Of a stretch of 64,000 nt of DNA, positions 11,584-24,122 are shown piece after piece. The stretch comes from Styela clava. Lineage: Eukaryota; Chordata; Ascidiacea; Stolidobranchia; Styelidae. The DNA lies in the NCBI RefSeq assembly GCF_964204865.1, contig NC_135259.1, positions 6,520,974 through 6,584,973 on the forward strand, written 5' to 3'. Under the pieces are notes generated by a model. The model was not told where the DNA came from. It searched no databases and saw only the letters and a program-made list of their open reading frames with translations. Position 1 is the stretch's first letter, and each line of letters begins with the position of its first letter. Position numbers and translations under genes: made by a program.

Positions 11584-13645
11584 TCAATTGTTCAACTGTG
11601 ATATGTAATCAAGGTAATTGAGTAAAAGTTGTACTTTCATAATATTTGCTCCTAGACCGTGATGTGCTCCATCATAACTATGAACTCCTGATGTAAGACT
11701 GTAAAAATCGAGTACAGGAATATTATGAGCATCGCAATACACTTTCATTTCCTTGGAAAATTGTTTACAAACAATATTACCATTTGCCGCATGATATGCT
11801 TTTGGTTTCAATATTCCATTGGAGTCAGGGTACATAAAAATGATATGTGGCCATCGCCTCACCTTTATAAAATTTCCGAACTGAGTATTAATTTTGTCAG
11901 AATTTTTGTAATAGTCTTCCAAATAATCGATTGCTGCACTCAAAAACTTGTTAATCGTCACTTTAGATTTACAGCCGTCGTGTCCACCCTGACCAAGTAG
12001 AATAACTGAACCCACCTTTCCTGCTAACTTTTTCACCAAACTTAAAAAGTCATTTGCAGAAGCGTGATTTATATATTCATTTATACTAATAAGTGGCGTA
12101 CGAGGTCCACAAAACGGAGTTTTGTCAACGAGCATGTCTAGTATATTTCCGCCACCTGTTCTGCATTCTGTCCAGTAGAATTGATCAACACCTACACATA
12201 ATTCCTTGAACTTATCATCGTAGCGTTCCAGTAAAAATCCATACGTTGGATCGGACCTTAGGGTCAAAATAAAACCTCGTGACATTTTTCTCACAAAAGA
12301 ATCACCAACAAAATATATTTGAGAGAATCGATTGACAACTTCACAAGCTTGGGCTGCTGTGTAGTTCCTTCGTCGACATGAAGAATCAAATGGAATCCAA
12401 TCACTTATTTCAGCGTGATATATCTTCCTGGTATCGACGCAACTAAAATGTAATTGTTTTGCGTTCTATAAAATTTAAATTGGACAAGAGGAATTACTAA
12501 CCATTACCTACCTGGAGCAATCACAAATGTTCCCACATTGACCATCATATATGTCGCTGCAACAGGGTTTTTCACTTTTTGCATCGCACCAACTTCCAGC
12601 TGGAGCTGCCCACGCATTTCCTTCCGGCTTTGACTGAACACTAGAAATTGAATATTTTAAAACATTATTTTGAAAACTTTTTAAACTGGCGTTTATTTAG
12701 TAACCTTGAAAATGATTTTCATGATTTATAAATGAGGATTCAACTTGAAAACACTCAAGGTTATTTACAAAATTTGTAAACATATCTAATAAAAATTAAT
12801 TTATATTGGTACCCGCGCTTGTGTGGTTATATTGCGTATCTTCATTACCAAAATGCGGCGACGCATCTACTTATCAACACCCCATTGTCAATAAAGATGT
12901 TAGCAACAGTTGACATAAACATCGAAATAGTAGAATTACAAACTTCCAGCAAAACAGCTTGGTGAAAAGTATTCCATCAAGTGGGAAATCTTTGAAACCA
13001 GCTTTTCAAAGCAATTTGGGAGGCAATTGTGAATAAAACTGAGATCTAGGACTGAGAGTCATTTTTTGATTGAAAATATTCTTATGTTATTTCAACTCTA
13101 AGGATTGCCATGTTTTGTTGGAGGAAATACTGAAATGTTATCAACAATACGATAAATTGTATTCGAAGAAAAGAATATTCTGCAATGTGAAGCTCAATCA
13201 ATATCTCAATTGATCTACTGCAAGCCTGGACAAAACTTCAAAGGCAAAAAATCTAAGAATTTTCATGAAAGTATATTTACTTATTAAATCCACACTTGTT
13301 ATCATATCTCCATAATCGTGTATGTATTCCTCGTTTAATGCGAAATTCAGCTAAATAGGAATCCAATTTTTGTTCTTCATTTAGTAATTTCTCATATTCT
13401 TGCTCATTTTTATTAAAACTATAGATCTTTTTCACCCACTGACCATTGCTCAAATTATACAAGATGTTTTCACAAAACAGATGATTGTATTTCAACTTCA
13501 TTGTTTGATTCTCTGTGTGATTTTCATTGAATACAAGTTTCGAAATAGCAGGAGGACTATAAGATAGATAAATGAAGTACGAGGATAGACAAATAACTAC
13601 AATCCCAAAAATAAAGCGATCGCTGGAAAGCAATCGCTGTGACAT
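11584..13645 (-). CDS. PC-esterase (CASD1/NXPE-like) type II membrane protein, copy 2
   Basis: Three exons give 450 residues: 13281-13645, 12512-12640 and 11584-12442 (minus strand). The splice borders and phases are the same as in copy 1. The start MSQRL has no upstream in-frame Met in the same position as copy 1, which supports this as the ancestral start. The signal anchor, cysteine cluster, GDSFVRK nucleophile motif and DGAHHG motif are all present. The C-terminus is three residues longer (ISQLNN) owing to a shifted stop. Exon 3 is almost identical to copy 1, and exon 1 has diverged more (the juxtamembrane region and Asn-rich stretch). It is the paralogue of 3847-5894 in the same orientation. 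Confidence 0.85.
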
Positions 13646-14771
13646 TGTATACTTTCTGAAATGATAAAAACAGAATTTTAAATTAATGAAGTGAAAGGGG
13701 CAATATAGTTAATCATAAGAAAATTATAATAATGTGTAACGGTAAAAAGTACTGTTTGCGGTATTTCCTTCAGGTAGTTAGAAATTGGAATGTCTTTCTA
13801 TCTTTCACTAATATTCTTTTAGTTACTGGTATATAAATCTTCTACTAGATATTGCTATCTCTACTATACCTTGGTTGCAGCTATTACTCGGAGTGATACG
13901 ATTACAATAAATCTTAACAATAAGAAAGGAAATAGCACTTGTCGCGGATGCTTAATAATCATCAGGAAATCCTACAGATAGAGATTCGATGATTACCTAT
14001 GCAGAGCTACAGGTTTTCGATCTTATGGACCAGAATGGAGTCGGGTTTCATCGTTCCGGTATTAAATTGAATACAGTATAGATAGATATCTGTAGTATAT
14101 ATATCTGTATATACAGTATAGATAAATGCAGATATGTATAAATCAAAATCTGCTCTGTGATAAAAATTATGTCAACCCAATAACTTGCTATATCCCTAAA
14201 ACGTTATTAGTTCTGGAACATATAGCCATTTGGCAAAATACGGAATCAAAATTTACAAAAATTGCGCAATCGAGCGCTAATAACATGAAAGGGATTTTAT
14301 GATATAACTCACTCTTTGGTGCAAATATTGAAAAATGTCAGTGGTATACATCGGATTCAAATGAAAATGCAATATAAATGCGAGCCTGCAGCCTACTTCA
14401 ATGATCTAAACAAATGTCAATTCCGCTGTTAATTGAATGTTTATTTTGTGATGTTACGATAAACAGAAGATCTTTAGCGCCAAATGTAAACCTTGATTAA
14501 AGGATAATATTATTTCCAATTATCAGAAATTTTACTACCATATGGTCTATTAATCATCACAAAATGAAACCGTCGACACCATGCATAATTACTTTGCAGT
14601 CTGACAGTCTACAGTTTTAATATCAGAATACCAGCACATACATGTCTGCTTGAAATTAGCATAAGCTGAATATCCTGTACGGTCGTTGAATGTTTGTATG
14701 TTGATTTCTTTGAAAAACCAGATATATATAAAACAGACCAGCAAAAACACACAAACCAGCGTTAACAGCAG

Positions 14772-15377
14772 CTAGTTTTTGAGTTGCAATTTAGGATTTT
14801 CAGAGATAACTCCCACTTTGCGGGCAACTGTTCTGGCAGATATACTGTCAAACACGAGTTTCTTCTCAGGACAAACTTCGTTGACAATGGCTAATATGCA
14901 TTCTTTCATGAACTCGACAAATGGTTTCATTCGTTTAGCGATGAGCGAACTAACAACCAATGTTGCCTTTGTAACTGATTCGATCTCTTTTTGTACACCT
15001 TATTTTCTTTAAAAAAAAAACTATTTTTTCTGATCAAGTCCACTTTTTAGATTCTCCATGTTTAATTTTCTCTTTTCTCCAACATATTCTTCGTATATGC
15101 TATGACAAATTTTGTAAATTGTAAATTCATTCATCACAAAATAAACTAAAATAAATAATTACAACTAACGGTAGGTTCGGCAAGTAAACGACTCCAGCTG
15201 ACTCCTGCTTCGCTTGCGCCATTCATTACAAAACAAACGCCGCGTAACAGCCATTGTTACAACATAAATATATGTGCATACAGTCATGTTTTATGAAAGA
15301 AATTTATTTTGGAACACAGTAAGGTCGTCCAAAGGACTAAAAAAATTTGTTCGCGAACCGCAGTTTGTGGACCACTC
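14772..15377 (-). mobile_element. hAT element fragment with GTF2IRD2/ZBED-like transposase piece
   Basis: Minus-strand frame 15000-14772 reads KATLVVSSLIAKRMKPF, then FMKECILAIVNEVCPEKK and the end of the ISxRTVxRKV segment. This is the N-terminal part of hAT transposases related to GTF2IRD2 and ZBED5. At the upstream end, 15347-15377 reads, reverse-complemented, AGTGGTCCACAAACTGCGG, a typical hAT terminus, at the position expected for the 5' end. The frame stops after about 75 codons and the catalytic domain is absent, so this is a truncated remnant. Confidence 0.6.
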
Positions 15378-16240
15378 GTGATCTGATTTGACATTTTTAT
15401 GATCGCTACACCCAATCAGTCATGTGTTGTCTGATATGTCTTTCCACTACTGCATTTGATTACTTTTTAAAATGTCCAGATTTGACTAGTTTTTTAAATA
15501 TGTTTAGAATCGACAAATTGCATTGCTTCTTGCTAAAGAGAACTTTAAAAGCAAAGTTATGAGTGCAAGTACGCCATATTTGAAATGCTCAATTAAAAGT
15601 ATGCTAACTATGGATACCGAGCTCATGTCGAAATATCCCGGTAAGATATCAAGTCATTCACATCAAGGTGGGAATTGCAAAGATGTTAAACGCGGTATAT
15701 TATCTAAGAAAAACCAGTGAAGTCATCTCGAAATGGTCATTGGATTAGTCTATGTTTTTTTTTAATTTTTAGTGGCCGTTACTTGGAGACGGAATGACAA
15801 TTTGAGGTAATGAAGTTACGACGCTGATTATCCTTCATTTCTAGAATCACTTTTACTATAAGTGCTGTAAAACATTTAAAAGTAAATAAAATATCAACAC
15901 TTAACAGTTGCTTTTTCGAATTAGTCAGTTTTTTGGCAATCCTAACTTGATCACCCAGAAAGTAAAAGATTGTGGCATTTTGTTAGATCTAGGAATCTGA
16001 CTTTTTTACTGGATATGTGAAGGGTATTTTCCCGAGCTATTAATGTGCTGAGCTAGAGACGCGATATTTTATTGACAAATCAAGTAAATTGTTAGATCCC
16101 AGCTTGTGGTTTTATTCGCACGCTTTTACATACATTCTCTCTTTTTTTCTTCTGAGATGCTTTCGATGTAATAAAATGTGTCCGATCGAAACATGAGTTG
16201 CTTCATGTTTGGTATATTTATCAAGTTTATTATTAGTTTT
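15378..16240. other. no gene recognised
   Basis: This contains a 65-codon plus-strand frame (15523-15720, with a KSKVMSAS...KYPGKISSHS segment) that I do not recognise. It may be part of a decayed transposon. The rest is AT-rich without visible structure. Confidence 0.3.
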
Positions 16241-16570
16241 GTAATCATTCAATCAAAATAATTGTAAATTGTATAGTTTTCTCCTGAACTTGTTAACGTT
16301 GTTTGGCTTTTCACATTATAATGTAAAAAAAAAAGTTGTGAACGCAAACCAAAAATCAACAGACATTAGAAACTGGAGAATATCTAAATTCTAAGTCATG
16401 ATCCCAGTACCTCGTGGGCTTTAAAATCCGTGGAGACTCCCTGAATGCTCACTCCACGCGGTAACCTTCAGTAAAAGGCGAAAGATTTATGCGAAAAATG
16501 AAGCGAAGCCACAGCGGCTGCAATGCTCTTTTTGAAGGTAAATCAAGCCAATTGTTAATTCTTTTCACTA
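16240..16570. repeat. repeat related to 19310-19690
   Basis: Two segments recur near 19310-19690. The first is AATTCAATCAAAATAATTG...GTTGTGAACGCAAAC (16245-16350 versus 19555-19670). The second is around CTTCAG...GCGAAAAATGAAGCGAAGCCA (16467-16515 versus 19338-19385). The order of the segments differs between the two places. This looks like a diverged dispersed repeat without coding capacity. Confidence 0.4.
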
Positions 16571-17003
16571 TAAATTTTTGTGTTATGACGTCATCAAAAT
16601 TAAAAGTTGCGCACCATCCGTGTTTGAGTGCGCAATCGCTGCGTTCTAGTGGTCCATGTGTCCATATACGTCTAGTTTTTAGTGCATCAAATATCCAATA
16701 TAATAGGACTGAGAAAATAAAATTATGTTGCATGGTGTTACACTCAGTTATATATTTATTTGGTATAGTTATTATATAAATTCCCGTTTTCAAACAATAC
16801 CGGACATATATATATATAGTGATTGTTTTCTTATATAATTGACATTTAAAATTCATCCAGATGATGAAAGCTGGGTAAATGTGCTTCAGTTATGTTTCCG
16901 ATATAATTTAAAGAAGCAATGCTTATGAGGGAAACATTGCAGACCTATGTTTTAAAGTATTAACGTTGTCATGACGAAAGAAAAATTTTAGGCTCAATTT
17001 TCC

Positions 17004-17509
17004 GTAACTTTTTCAACACCCTGTATACTGCAACTATTCTGTTACAACGAAAATTACCCCCAGGTTTTGCGACAACAGAAAACTATAATAAGGACACAAC
17101 AATACACGAGGAAATTTCACACTGTCGACAGTGTGACAAACCAGCTAAAAGGGAAGTTTCTCAATAGCAACTCCAGTGGTATGAATGTGAATATGGCGCC
17201 TACACAAATAAAACCCAATTTTAGCCATGGTCGTCTCAGCTGTTTTATCTTGCTCCTTGTTTTATAACGATAAATCGCTAGCTTTGTGTATATGCCAGTG
17301 CCGTTTTAAAATATCAATACACTAATAACAACATCATTGCATTAAAAAACTTAACTGTTAAAAAACGTCAGTCGTGAAATGTTTGAATGACATTTTACCG
17401 TAACTCCATACTGCTAACTGAATAGCCTACTCAGTCAGTAATGTTTTGAGTAGCATTTCATCTTAACTTCTGTTAATTTTACGTTACTTTTTCAACACCC
17501 TGTATATAA
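17004..17509. repeat. two direct copies of a transposon-terminus-like motif
   Basis: ACTTTTTCAACACCCTGTAT occurs at about 17006 and about 17486, in the same orientation. Reverse-complemented it reads ATACAGGGTGTTGAAAAAGT, which resembles terminal repeats of Tc1/mariner-type elements. I found no inverted partner, so the element limits are unknown. Confidence 0.35.
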
Positions 17510-17877
17510 GTTTACAGTTTTTCCAGTTTGACATAGCTCTGTTTAGCAGTTATTTTGTTATTGACGTTTCTGTAAGCAGTCTACATTCGCAGTTAATTTG
17601 TATGTGTATTACCATATATATATTAGGATTTTTTGCCATGTCGCACGACACGTGTGTCGGCCTGATTACTACAACCCCAGCAACGGTTGTTCCTGAAGCA
17701 CATGCCTGTTCTCAAGGGTGATGAAATTTTTGATCAGAAGAAGGACAGCCAAAAGGAAAGCGGAATGCATTCTCCTCGCAGACAATGGAAGTAAAATTTT
17801 CGAAGTGAGATTATGTGAGTAAATTAGTACCTGCATTTCCTTCTCTGAGTACTAATGGTAAAGATGGCCAATGTATT

Positions 17878-18651
17878 TCGACGGGTCAACTGTTATGACA
17901 TGGCCCAGTTATTTATGGCATTTTGAACTGTTTGCCAGTTATAAACAATGGAATTATGACACTGCGGGAATGAATTGGCTACTTGTATGACAGGGCATGC
18001 TCTTAATGTGTTGAAAGATTTGGCAGATATGAAACGTACTAGCGATCGTAATATTGTGGCACACTTTAGTCATGTCTTTGAAACCTGTTGGGAACGAGAG
18101 CTCTTATCGTTCTACATTTCACTGTCGTAGAATTAAGCCAAGTGCAACGCCAAGGGATTACGGTAGCAAGTTTAAAAAGAGCCTGTTATACTTGCTTACC
18201 CAAATTTTGATATTGCTGGTCAAGGTGATATTTTGAAATCACAGTTTCTTGCGGGTTTAACCGATGAATGGTTAAACATGCAACAGCCTGATAATTTCAA
18301 GAAGGCTTTGTCTCTTTCGAAACTGTATTACTCTGTTGATACTAACCACTCTGAGAGAAAAGACATGCCTAAACCGCGTATTGTAGCAGTGAAACAGAGT
18401 AATACCGGTAATATATCTAACCAGCAAAACGACATAACTTTCGAAGGCAGTATAGTCGAGCACCTTTTAGCAAAATTGGATAAAATCAGAGGATAGGTTA
18501 AGCCACTCTCTAGCAACGATCGCAATTTTGATAGCATACCGCGCAATCCATGTTCTCGCTGTGATAAACATGGTCATTGGGGTAGGGATTGCAAAGCATG
18601 TTTCAATTGTAAGTACACTGGTCATCTTAAACGGGATTGTCCTCATCTTTA
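17878..18651 (+). pseudogene. degraded LTR-retrotransposon gag with two zinc knuckles
   Basis: Fragments in different frames give a capsid-like stretch (WPSYLWHFELFASYKQWNYD, then FLAGLTDEWLNM at about 18250). After these come two CCHC zinc knuckles at about 18552-18646: CSRCDKHGHWGRDC and CFNCKYTGHLKRDC, followed by a stop. The order capsid then paired knuckles is that of Ty3/gypsy-type gag proteins. Several stops and frame changes (for example near 17990, 18128 and 18494) show that it is dead. No protease or reverse transcriptase follows before the next repeat. Confidence 0.65.
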
Positions 18652-18659
18652 AAATCGCG

Positions 18660-19300
18660 CTGATCTTGCAACAGATACGCCTTCTTCGACCCCAAACCTA
18701 AATGACACTCAGCGGACTTGAGTTCCTCAGAGTCCGCTGAATTGATGACGGACCAACGAACCAGAATATAGACCCTAATATTTGCTCCTTTAAATATGTC
18801 ATGCAAAAGTACTTGTAAACTATCAACCGTTTGATTTTCTTGTAGATAGTGGTACAACGACTACTCTTTTAACATTTTCATCTTCGTGGCGATAGTTAGG
18901 AAAGATGCACAACTGGCTCCGCTTGAAGAATCTCTGGCTGCAGGGCATGATTTATCACCACTGGATACATTGAAGGTTGATTTAGTCTATTGGTTCTTTT
19001 GCATCGCGACGCAATGTGAATGTTGTCCACCTGGGCATAAACAGAAAGAAAATAAATTAGGATGCATTTATGAAGATATATCAAGTACAACCATCCGGTG
19101 ATAATTTATATTAATCTTTTACAACGATGCATGACCTCATTAAACTTTGCTATATTTTTCATCACATCTTGCCGTCCCATATTGCTTCCTACTCAAAATG
19201 ATCAAGAAATTGTGAACAAAAACAATTGCCCAAACGGACGTTACTGAACTGTAGAACGAACAAATCATAATCTCGATACATTCATGTCTTGAAAAATCAT
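18660..19300. other. no gene recognised
   Basis: Short frames only (18886-19101 is the longest on the plus strand). This may be downstream sequence of the gag remnant, but no retroviral protease or RT motif is visible. Confidence 0.3.
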
Positions 19301-19309
19301 AAATACTCA

Positions 19310-19690
19310 TGGGATGCACCACCTCTCCGCAGAACTCTTCAGGAAATGACGAAACGTTTGTGCGAAATATGAAGGGAAGCCAGAGCGACCCGAAAGTCTT
19401 TATTGAAGATTGGTCAATTAGACTAGTTGAGCTCCCGATTGTGGTTTGTAAATTTTATATCCCATTAGATGCATTGGATCTAATGAGTTAGTCCCGATTG
19501 TTATTCAAATTTCTTCCATCCCAGTCAAATAATCAAACGTATTAATTCCGTAATAATTCAATCAAAATTTATTGAACATTGTATAACTGTTTACAAATTC
19601 TCGGGTTTTTTTACATCTTTATGAATTGTTATCTCAAAAATAGTGAGAAAATTTTGAACACAAACTCCCTACAGACATTTTTAATTTAGA
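19310..19690. repeat. repeat related to 16240-16570
   Basis: See 16240-16570. Shared segments are diverged and in a different order. Confidence 0.35.
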
Positions 19691-20856
19691 AAGTAATTAC
19701 ATAGTGTGATTAAAAAATTCTTAAATATTTTGAGGAAGACTGCGAATGAATAGAAGCAAGAACAACTAGAGTGCATTGCTAAAGAGTGAATTCTAGACAA
19801 GTTTCTTTATTCCACTCAATATTTTTTAAATTGAGTATACTATACTATAGTGATCATTTATGATAATTGAAAACAAGCAATCTTTACTGGTAAACCTAAC
19901 AAATTTAATAAAGGTAATTGAGTAAAAGTTAAACTGTCATAGCATTTGCTCCTATAGACCGTGATGTGCTCCATCGTAATTGCTGTGAACACCAGATGTG
20001 AGGCTGGAGAAATCAAGTACAGGAATATTATGAGCATCGCAATATATTTTCATTTCACTAGAAAACTGTTTACACACAATAATACCGTTTGCTGCATGAT
20101 ATGCTTTTGGTTTTAGTATGCCATTGGAGTCAGGATACATAAAAATAATATGTGGCCATCGCCTCACCACTTTGAAGTTATTTCCAAATTGTGTGTTATT
20201 TTTATGTGAATCTCTGTAGTAATCTTCTAATTATTTAATTGCCGGACCGAGAAAATTGTTAATCGTCACTTTGGATTTACAACCGTTATGACAACCCTGC
20301 CCGACTAGCAAAACTGAACCTGCTTTTCCTGCCAATTTTTCCACCAAACTCAAAAAGTCATTTGCAAATGCGTGATAGTAATATCCATTTACACTGATAA
20401 ATGGTGTATGTATTCCGCAGAAAAAAAGTTTCGTCAACGAGCATTTCCAATATATTTCCGCCATCTGCTCTGCATTCTGTCCAATAAAATTGATTAAAAC
20501 TTACACATAAGTTTATCAGTTTTTCATCGTAGCGTTTCAGTAAAATTCCATACGTTGGATCGGACCTAAAGGTCAAAACCTCTTGCCATTTTTCTCACAA
20601 AAGAATCACCAATAAAATATATTTGAGAGAATCGATTGACAACTTCACAAGCTTGTGCTGCTGTGTAGTTTCTTTGCCGACATGAGGAATCAACTGGAAT
20701 CCAATCACTTATTTCAGCGTGATATATCTTCTTGGTATCGACGCAACTAAAAGGTAATTATTTTGCTTTCTATAAAATTTAAATTGGACAGAAGGATTGA
20801 CTAGACATTACATACCTGGGGCAGTCACAATTGTTCCCACATTGACCATCATATAT

Positions 20857-20887
20857 CGTCACGCTAATAACCGAATTGCGTAGGTCA
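20857..20887 (+). repeat. left terminal inverted repeat of the 3.27-kb transposon
   Basis: 31 bases beginning CGTCACGCTAATAACCG, pairing with 24092-24122 with one mismatch (GTAGGTCA versus GTAAGTCA). Confidence 0.9.
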
Positions 20888-21192
20888 TATTTGACGAATT
20901 TGAGTTTTCTTGTTAAAACCCATCTATATGTCGTTGCGCACCAGCATGTTGAATTAGTCATTATTAAACGGATAATAAAACGCTTTACTGGGAGAAAAAA
21001 ACGCTTTGCCTAAGTCATGGATGTGACATACGCAATTTTGCAACGTTTCTAAAGCGATACCATCATACGATATTATGACGTCATACCCATTACATCGAGG
21101 TTGTCTTCAGCAGACATCGCCGTAGAAGCCTGCCGTTAGGTTGTGCGCCGTTATTAGATGTTGGTGTGGCTTGTCATTATATAGCCATTAAA

Positions 21193-23463
21193 ATGAGTGC
21201 TTCACTTCTGAGAAACCTTAATGCGAATGAAGTTATTATGAGGATAGAAAATGAAGATTCAGGTGGGTCTGTAGGTCTATATTTAATTTTTGCAAAGTTT
21301 CGTTAGTCTACGTACCAATTAAAAATGAGTTGAGTAAGGGACGTGTCAAGTATTCCATTCTTATAGATGACATGCTTGAAACCCAAAGTGTGTCAGATTC
21401 AGACCCAGACTTTGTTTTTATTCAAGAGTTTGATGAGGATGAAGAAAATTGGCAAGGTGTTAAGTCTAAAAAATTATCCAACTACGATCAACGCAGTTCC
21501 ACAGTGGTTAGTCCTGTTTTGTTTTCAATTTATTTAATATCATCATTGCCGATAACGTTACACATCATGTTTTCATTATCTGTTTTAGACGTTGGGTAAA
21601 AGGAAACGCGTAAAACGGGCGCGCCCCTTTGGATGGAAAAATAATATTTGCAAAAGGAATCGTCTAGCTGGATTAAATTACAAAAGCCGAAAAGGAAAGC
21701 AAAATATAGCAAGAAAAATGGGGATGCCGTGCAAATCCACGTATTGTCGAAAACCCAGCTTACGGCAATGTGCGAGTCTGACAGAAGATGAGAGACAGTG
21801 GGTTTTCAAAAATTTTGAAAAATGGAATCGTGGTCTGAAAGAAGATCATATGTCAGGGCTTCAGTATCGAAAGTAAACGATATTTAGAAACACTGATATT
21901 ATGTCACGATTTCCGCATCTCATTCAATTAAATTTTTATTGTTTCGTAGGTTACCACCAAGCAAAGGAAAATTGCTGAAAATATGTCAAGAAGAAAGTCA
22001 TCTTTTGAATACCATTTACAATTACAAAATGGAACATGCATTCTGGTGTGCAAAAAACTCTTTTCGGCTACAATTGGCATTAGCCAACGAACTTTGCTCT
22101 CGTGGCTGGAAGGTCCCGCACCATTCATAAAGTTTTTGGACCCGCATCGTCCAAGAAAAGGTATGTAGCAAAGAGAGCAATAAATGCACAATGTAATATT
22201 CATTTAATATTCATTGAATAATGACTGAAACATTCATTTTCTATTTTTTTAAGGTAAAACTTCTTTTATCCAAAGGCAAGATATGGATTTCATTATAAAA
22301 TGGTTACATGCACTACCTACATTGCCATCTCACTATTGTCGTTCTAGAGGTACCTATAAGAATAAAAAGTAACTATATCCTGGAACGACTGTTTCAAACC
22401 TTCATCGTTTATATTCTGAGCAGGCAACAAATTCTGAAAGACGGGTTATTAGCATCGCAGAGTTCAGGGACATATTTAACAAAGAAAATATTTTTCATCA
22501 TTTCGGCCTAGAAAGGACCAATGTGATATTTGTGTGGGATTTTCGCATGGAAATATCGACGACGGGGAGTATAGAGCCCATGTAATATCAAAAGATGTGG
22601 CAAGAGCTGAAATAAAATGCCGACAAAGAATCAGCTGATGGGAGCAGATCCGTTTGGACTATGGACTTACAGGCAGTCCTGATTCTTCCCAAAACTCACG
22701 CCAGTTCGATGTATTATAAAACCAAACTTCAGATGCATAATTTTACTCTTTATAATTTGCAAACAAAAGAAGGATTCTGCTATCCATTGGAAGAGCACGA
22801 AGGCGATTCAAGTAGTGAAGTTTTTGCCTCGCTACAGTTCTCTCATTTCAACCAATGTGTTACAGATCATCCTTCAATAAAAGAACTAGTGATATGGAGT
22901 GACAGTTGTGGCTATCAAAACCGTAATGTAATCGTCGCAAATACATATTTAGATTTGGCACGGAAACATAAAATTAAAATAACGCAGAAATTTTTAACAA
23001 CTGGACACACTCAGATGGAAGTGGATTCAATGCATTCCATGATTGAGAAAAAAGTTGTGGCCGACGTCATTACGTCACGTGATTATCACGTAATCATGCA
23101 GTGTGCAAGGTCTCGGCCATTTCCATACCAGGTCAAGTCAGTACAACATCAGGATTTTAAGAAAATGACGTGGAAATACTTTGCCAGTATACGCCCTGGA
23201 AATACAGCAGGTGATCCAAAGGTGCATCATCTCCGAGCAATACAGTATACTTCCACAATTCACCTCAAAACTACGTTTATGGATGAGTGGGAATTACTTC
23301 CACGCAGAATGCATAAACCTGAAAAACCATTCCAATGGATAAATTTGTTTCCAGGTCAACTTAAGATAAGCTGTAGAAAATTTTGTGATTTACAAGAAAT
23401 GAAGAGAGTGGTGCCAACATACGCACATTGCTTTTATTACAAAATTCCACACCATTTATAATA
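21193..23463 (+). pseudogene. decayed transposase-like gene, DUF7869 type, multi-exon
   Basis: Exons visible are 21193-21262, 21307-21506, 21589-21872, 21950-22160, and 22254 onwards to a stop at 23461-23463. The N-terminal part is acidic. Next is a basic KRKRVKRARPFGWKNN region, then C-rich and SLTEDERQWVF segments, VCKKLFSATIGIS, LPSHYCR, FRPRKDQCDIC, and finally a 266-codon block. That block has DLQ, WSDSCGYQNRN, TGHTQMEVDS and MIEKK, arranged like an RNase-H-type Asp-Asp-Glu site (Asp 2, Asp 81, Asp 122 or Glu 129). This order is that of animal proteins annotated with DUF7869. Frame changes at about 22490 and 22620, and a lost base at the exon-3 donor (21872), show that it is inactive. 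Confidence 0.7.
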
Positions 23464-24091
23464 AATAACTACCATATTTTCAAAGAAGAAATGCAAAGTT
23501 ACGTTAGTTTTCGCTGAGTAGTTAATTTTACAAAAGTTTTTTTTTTCTTCTGTTTTTTCAATGAATTCTCCATTGTTTGTTGAATGGCATTGTATGGTTG
23601 TGTTCACAAGGTTAAAGTTATGATCGAATCGTATTTTGAATGTCGTACACACCTGCAATTCAGCGCTCTTGTTTATTTTTTTATACTTTATAATCAATAT
23701 CTATGAAAAGTCTCAATGTTGGTGGGTGTTGAGAGCGCAATAAATTGTTGAAATATATATTTCAAAAATAAAAAATAAAATGTTATTAAAACAGATAAGC
23801 TGTTTTGGGGTTTGGACATTGTAGAGACTGTAAATTACATTCGTTTTTTGAATGTTCGCTTTCGAGGAATGATAGTTCCAACAAAGTTGCGAAATTGCGT
23901 ATGTCACCAAGTCATAGGCGCATTTCTGCGTAAGTCACAGTGCGCCATTATGACGTCACATGCCTGCGTCATACAAATTAATTTAAATCCGGCTACCACT
24001 AAAATAATGAACCATGGGAAATTATTTACTCTACATGGCGAAACAATACCAAGAGGAAGTTTTTTACGTTTTCCTCGAAACTGCTAAAAAT

Positions 24092-24122
24092 GACTTACGC
24101 AATTCGGTTATTAGCGTGACGA
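24092..24122 (-). repeat. right terminal inverted repeat of the 3.27-kb transposon
   Basis: Reverse complement of the left end with one mismatch. It is followed directly by ATGTCG-type exon-2 sequence of the host pseudogene. Confidence 0.9.

Larger units (their letters stand above)
8440..14320. repeat. segmental duplication, block B
   Basis: Second copy of the block at 1-6400 (see there for landmarks). Relative to block A it lacks one 897-bp unit. It has an extra piece near 8610-8700 and a different, longer stretch at about 9970-10880. It contains the second intact PC-esterase and the second copy of the small plus-strand ORF. Confidence 0.8.
20857..24122 (+). mobile_element. 3.27-kb DNA transposon carrying a DUF7869-type gene
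   Basis: The ends are near-perfect inverted repeats. The left end reads CGTCACGCTAATAACCG and continues AATTGCGTAGGTCA. The right end, reverse-complemented, gives the same 31 bases with one mismatch. Removing the element rejoins exon 2 of the PC-esterase exactly as in the intact paralogues (CATATAT joined to GTCG). The target duplication is short: AT or TAT with one mismatch. A second, inner pair of inverted segments (21023-21039 and 23892-23907) repeats the motif GTGACATACGCAATT. The element contains one multi-exon gene on the plus strand (21193-23463). I do not assign it to a named superfamily. Confidence 0.85.
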
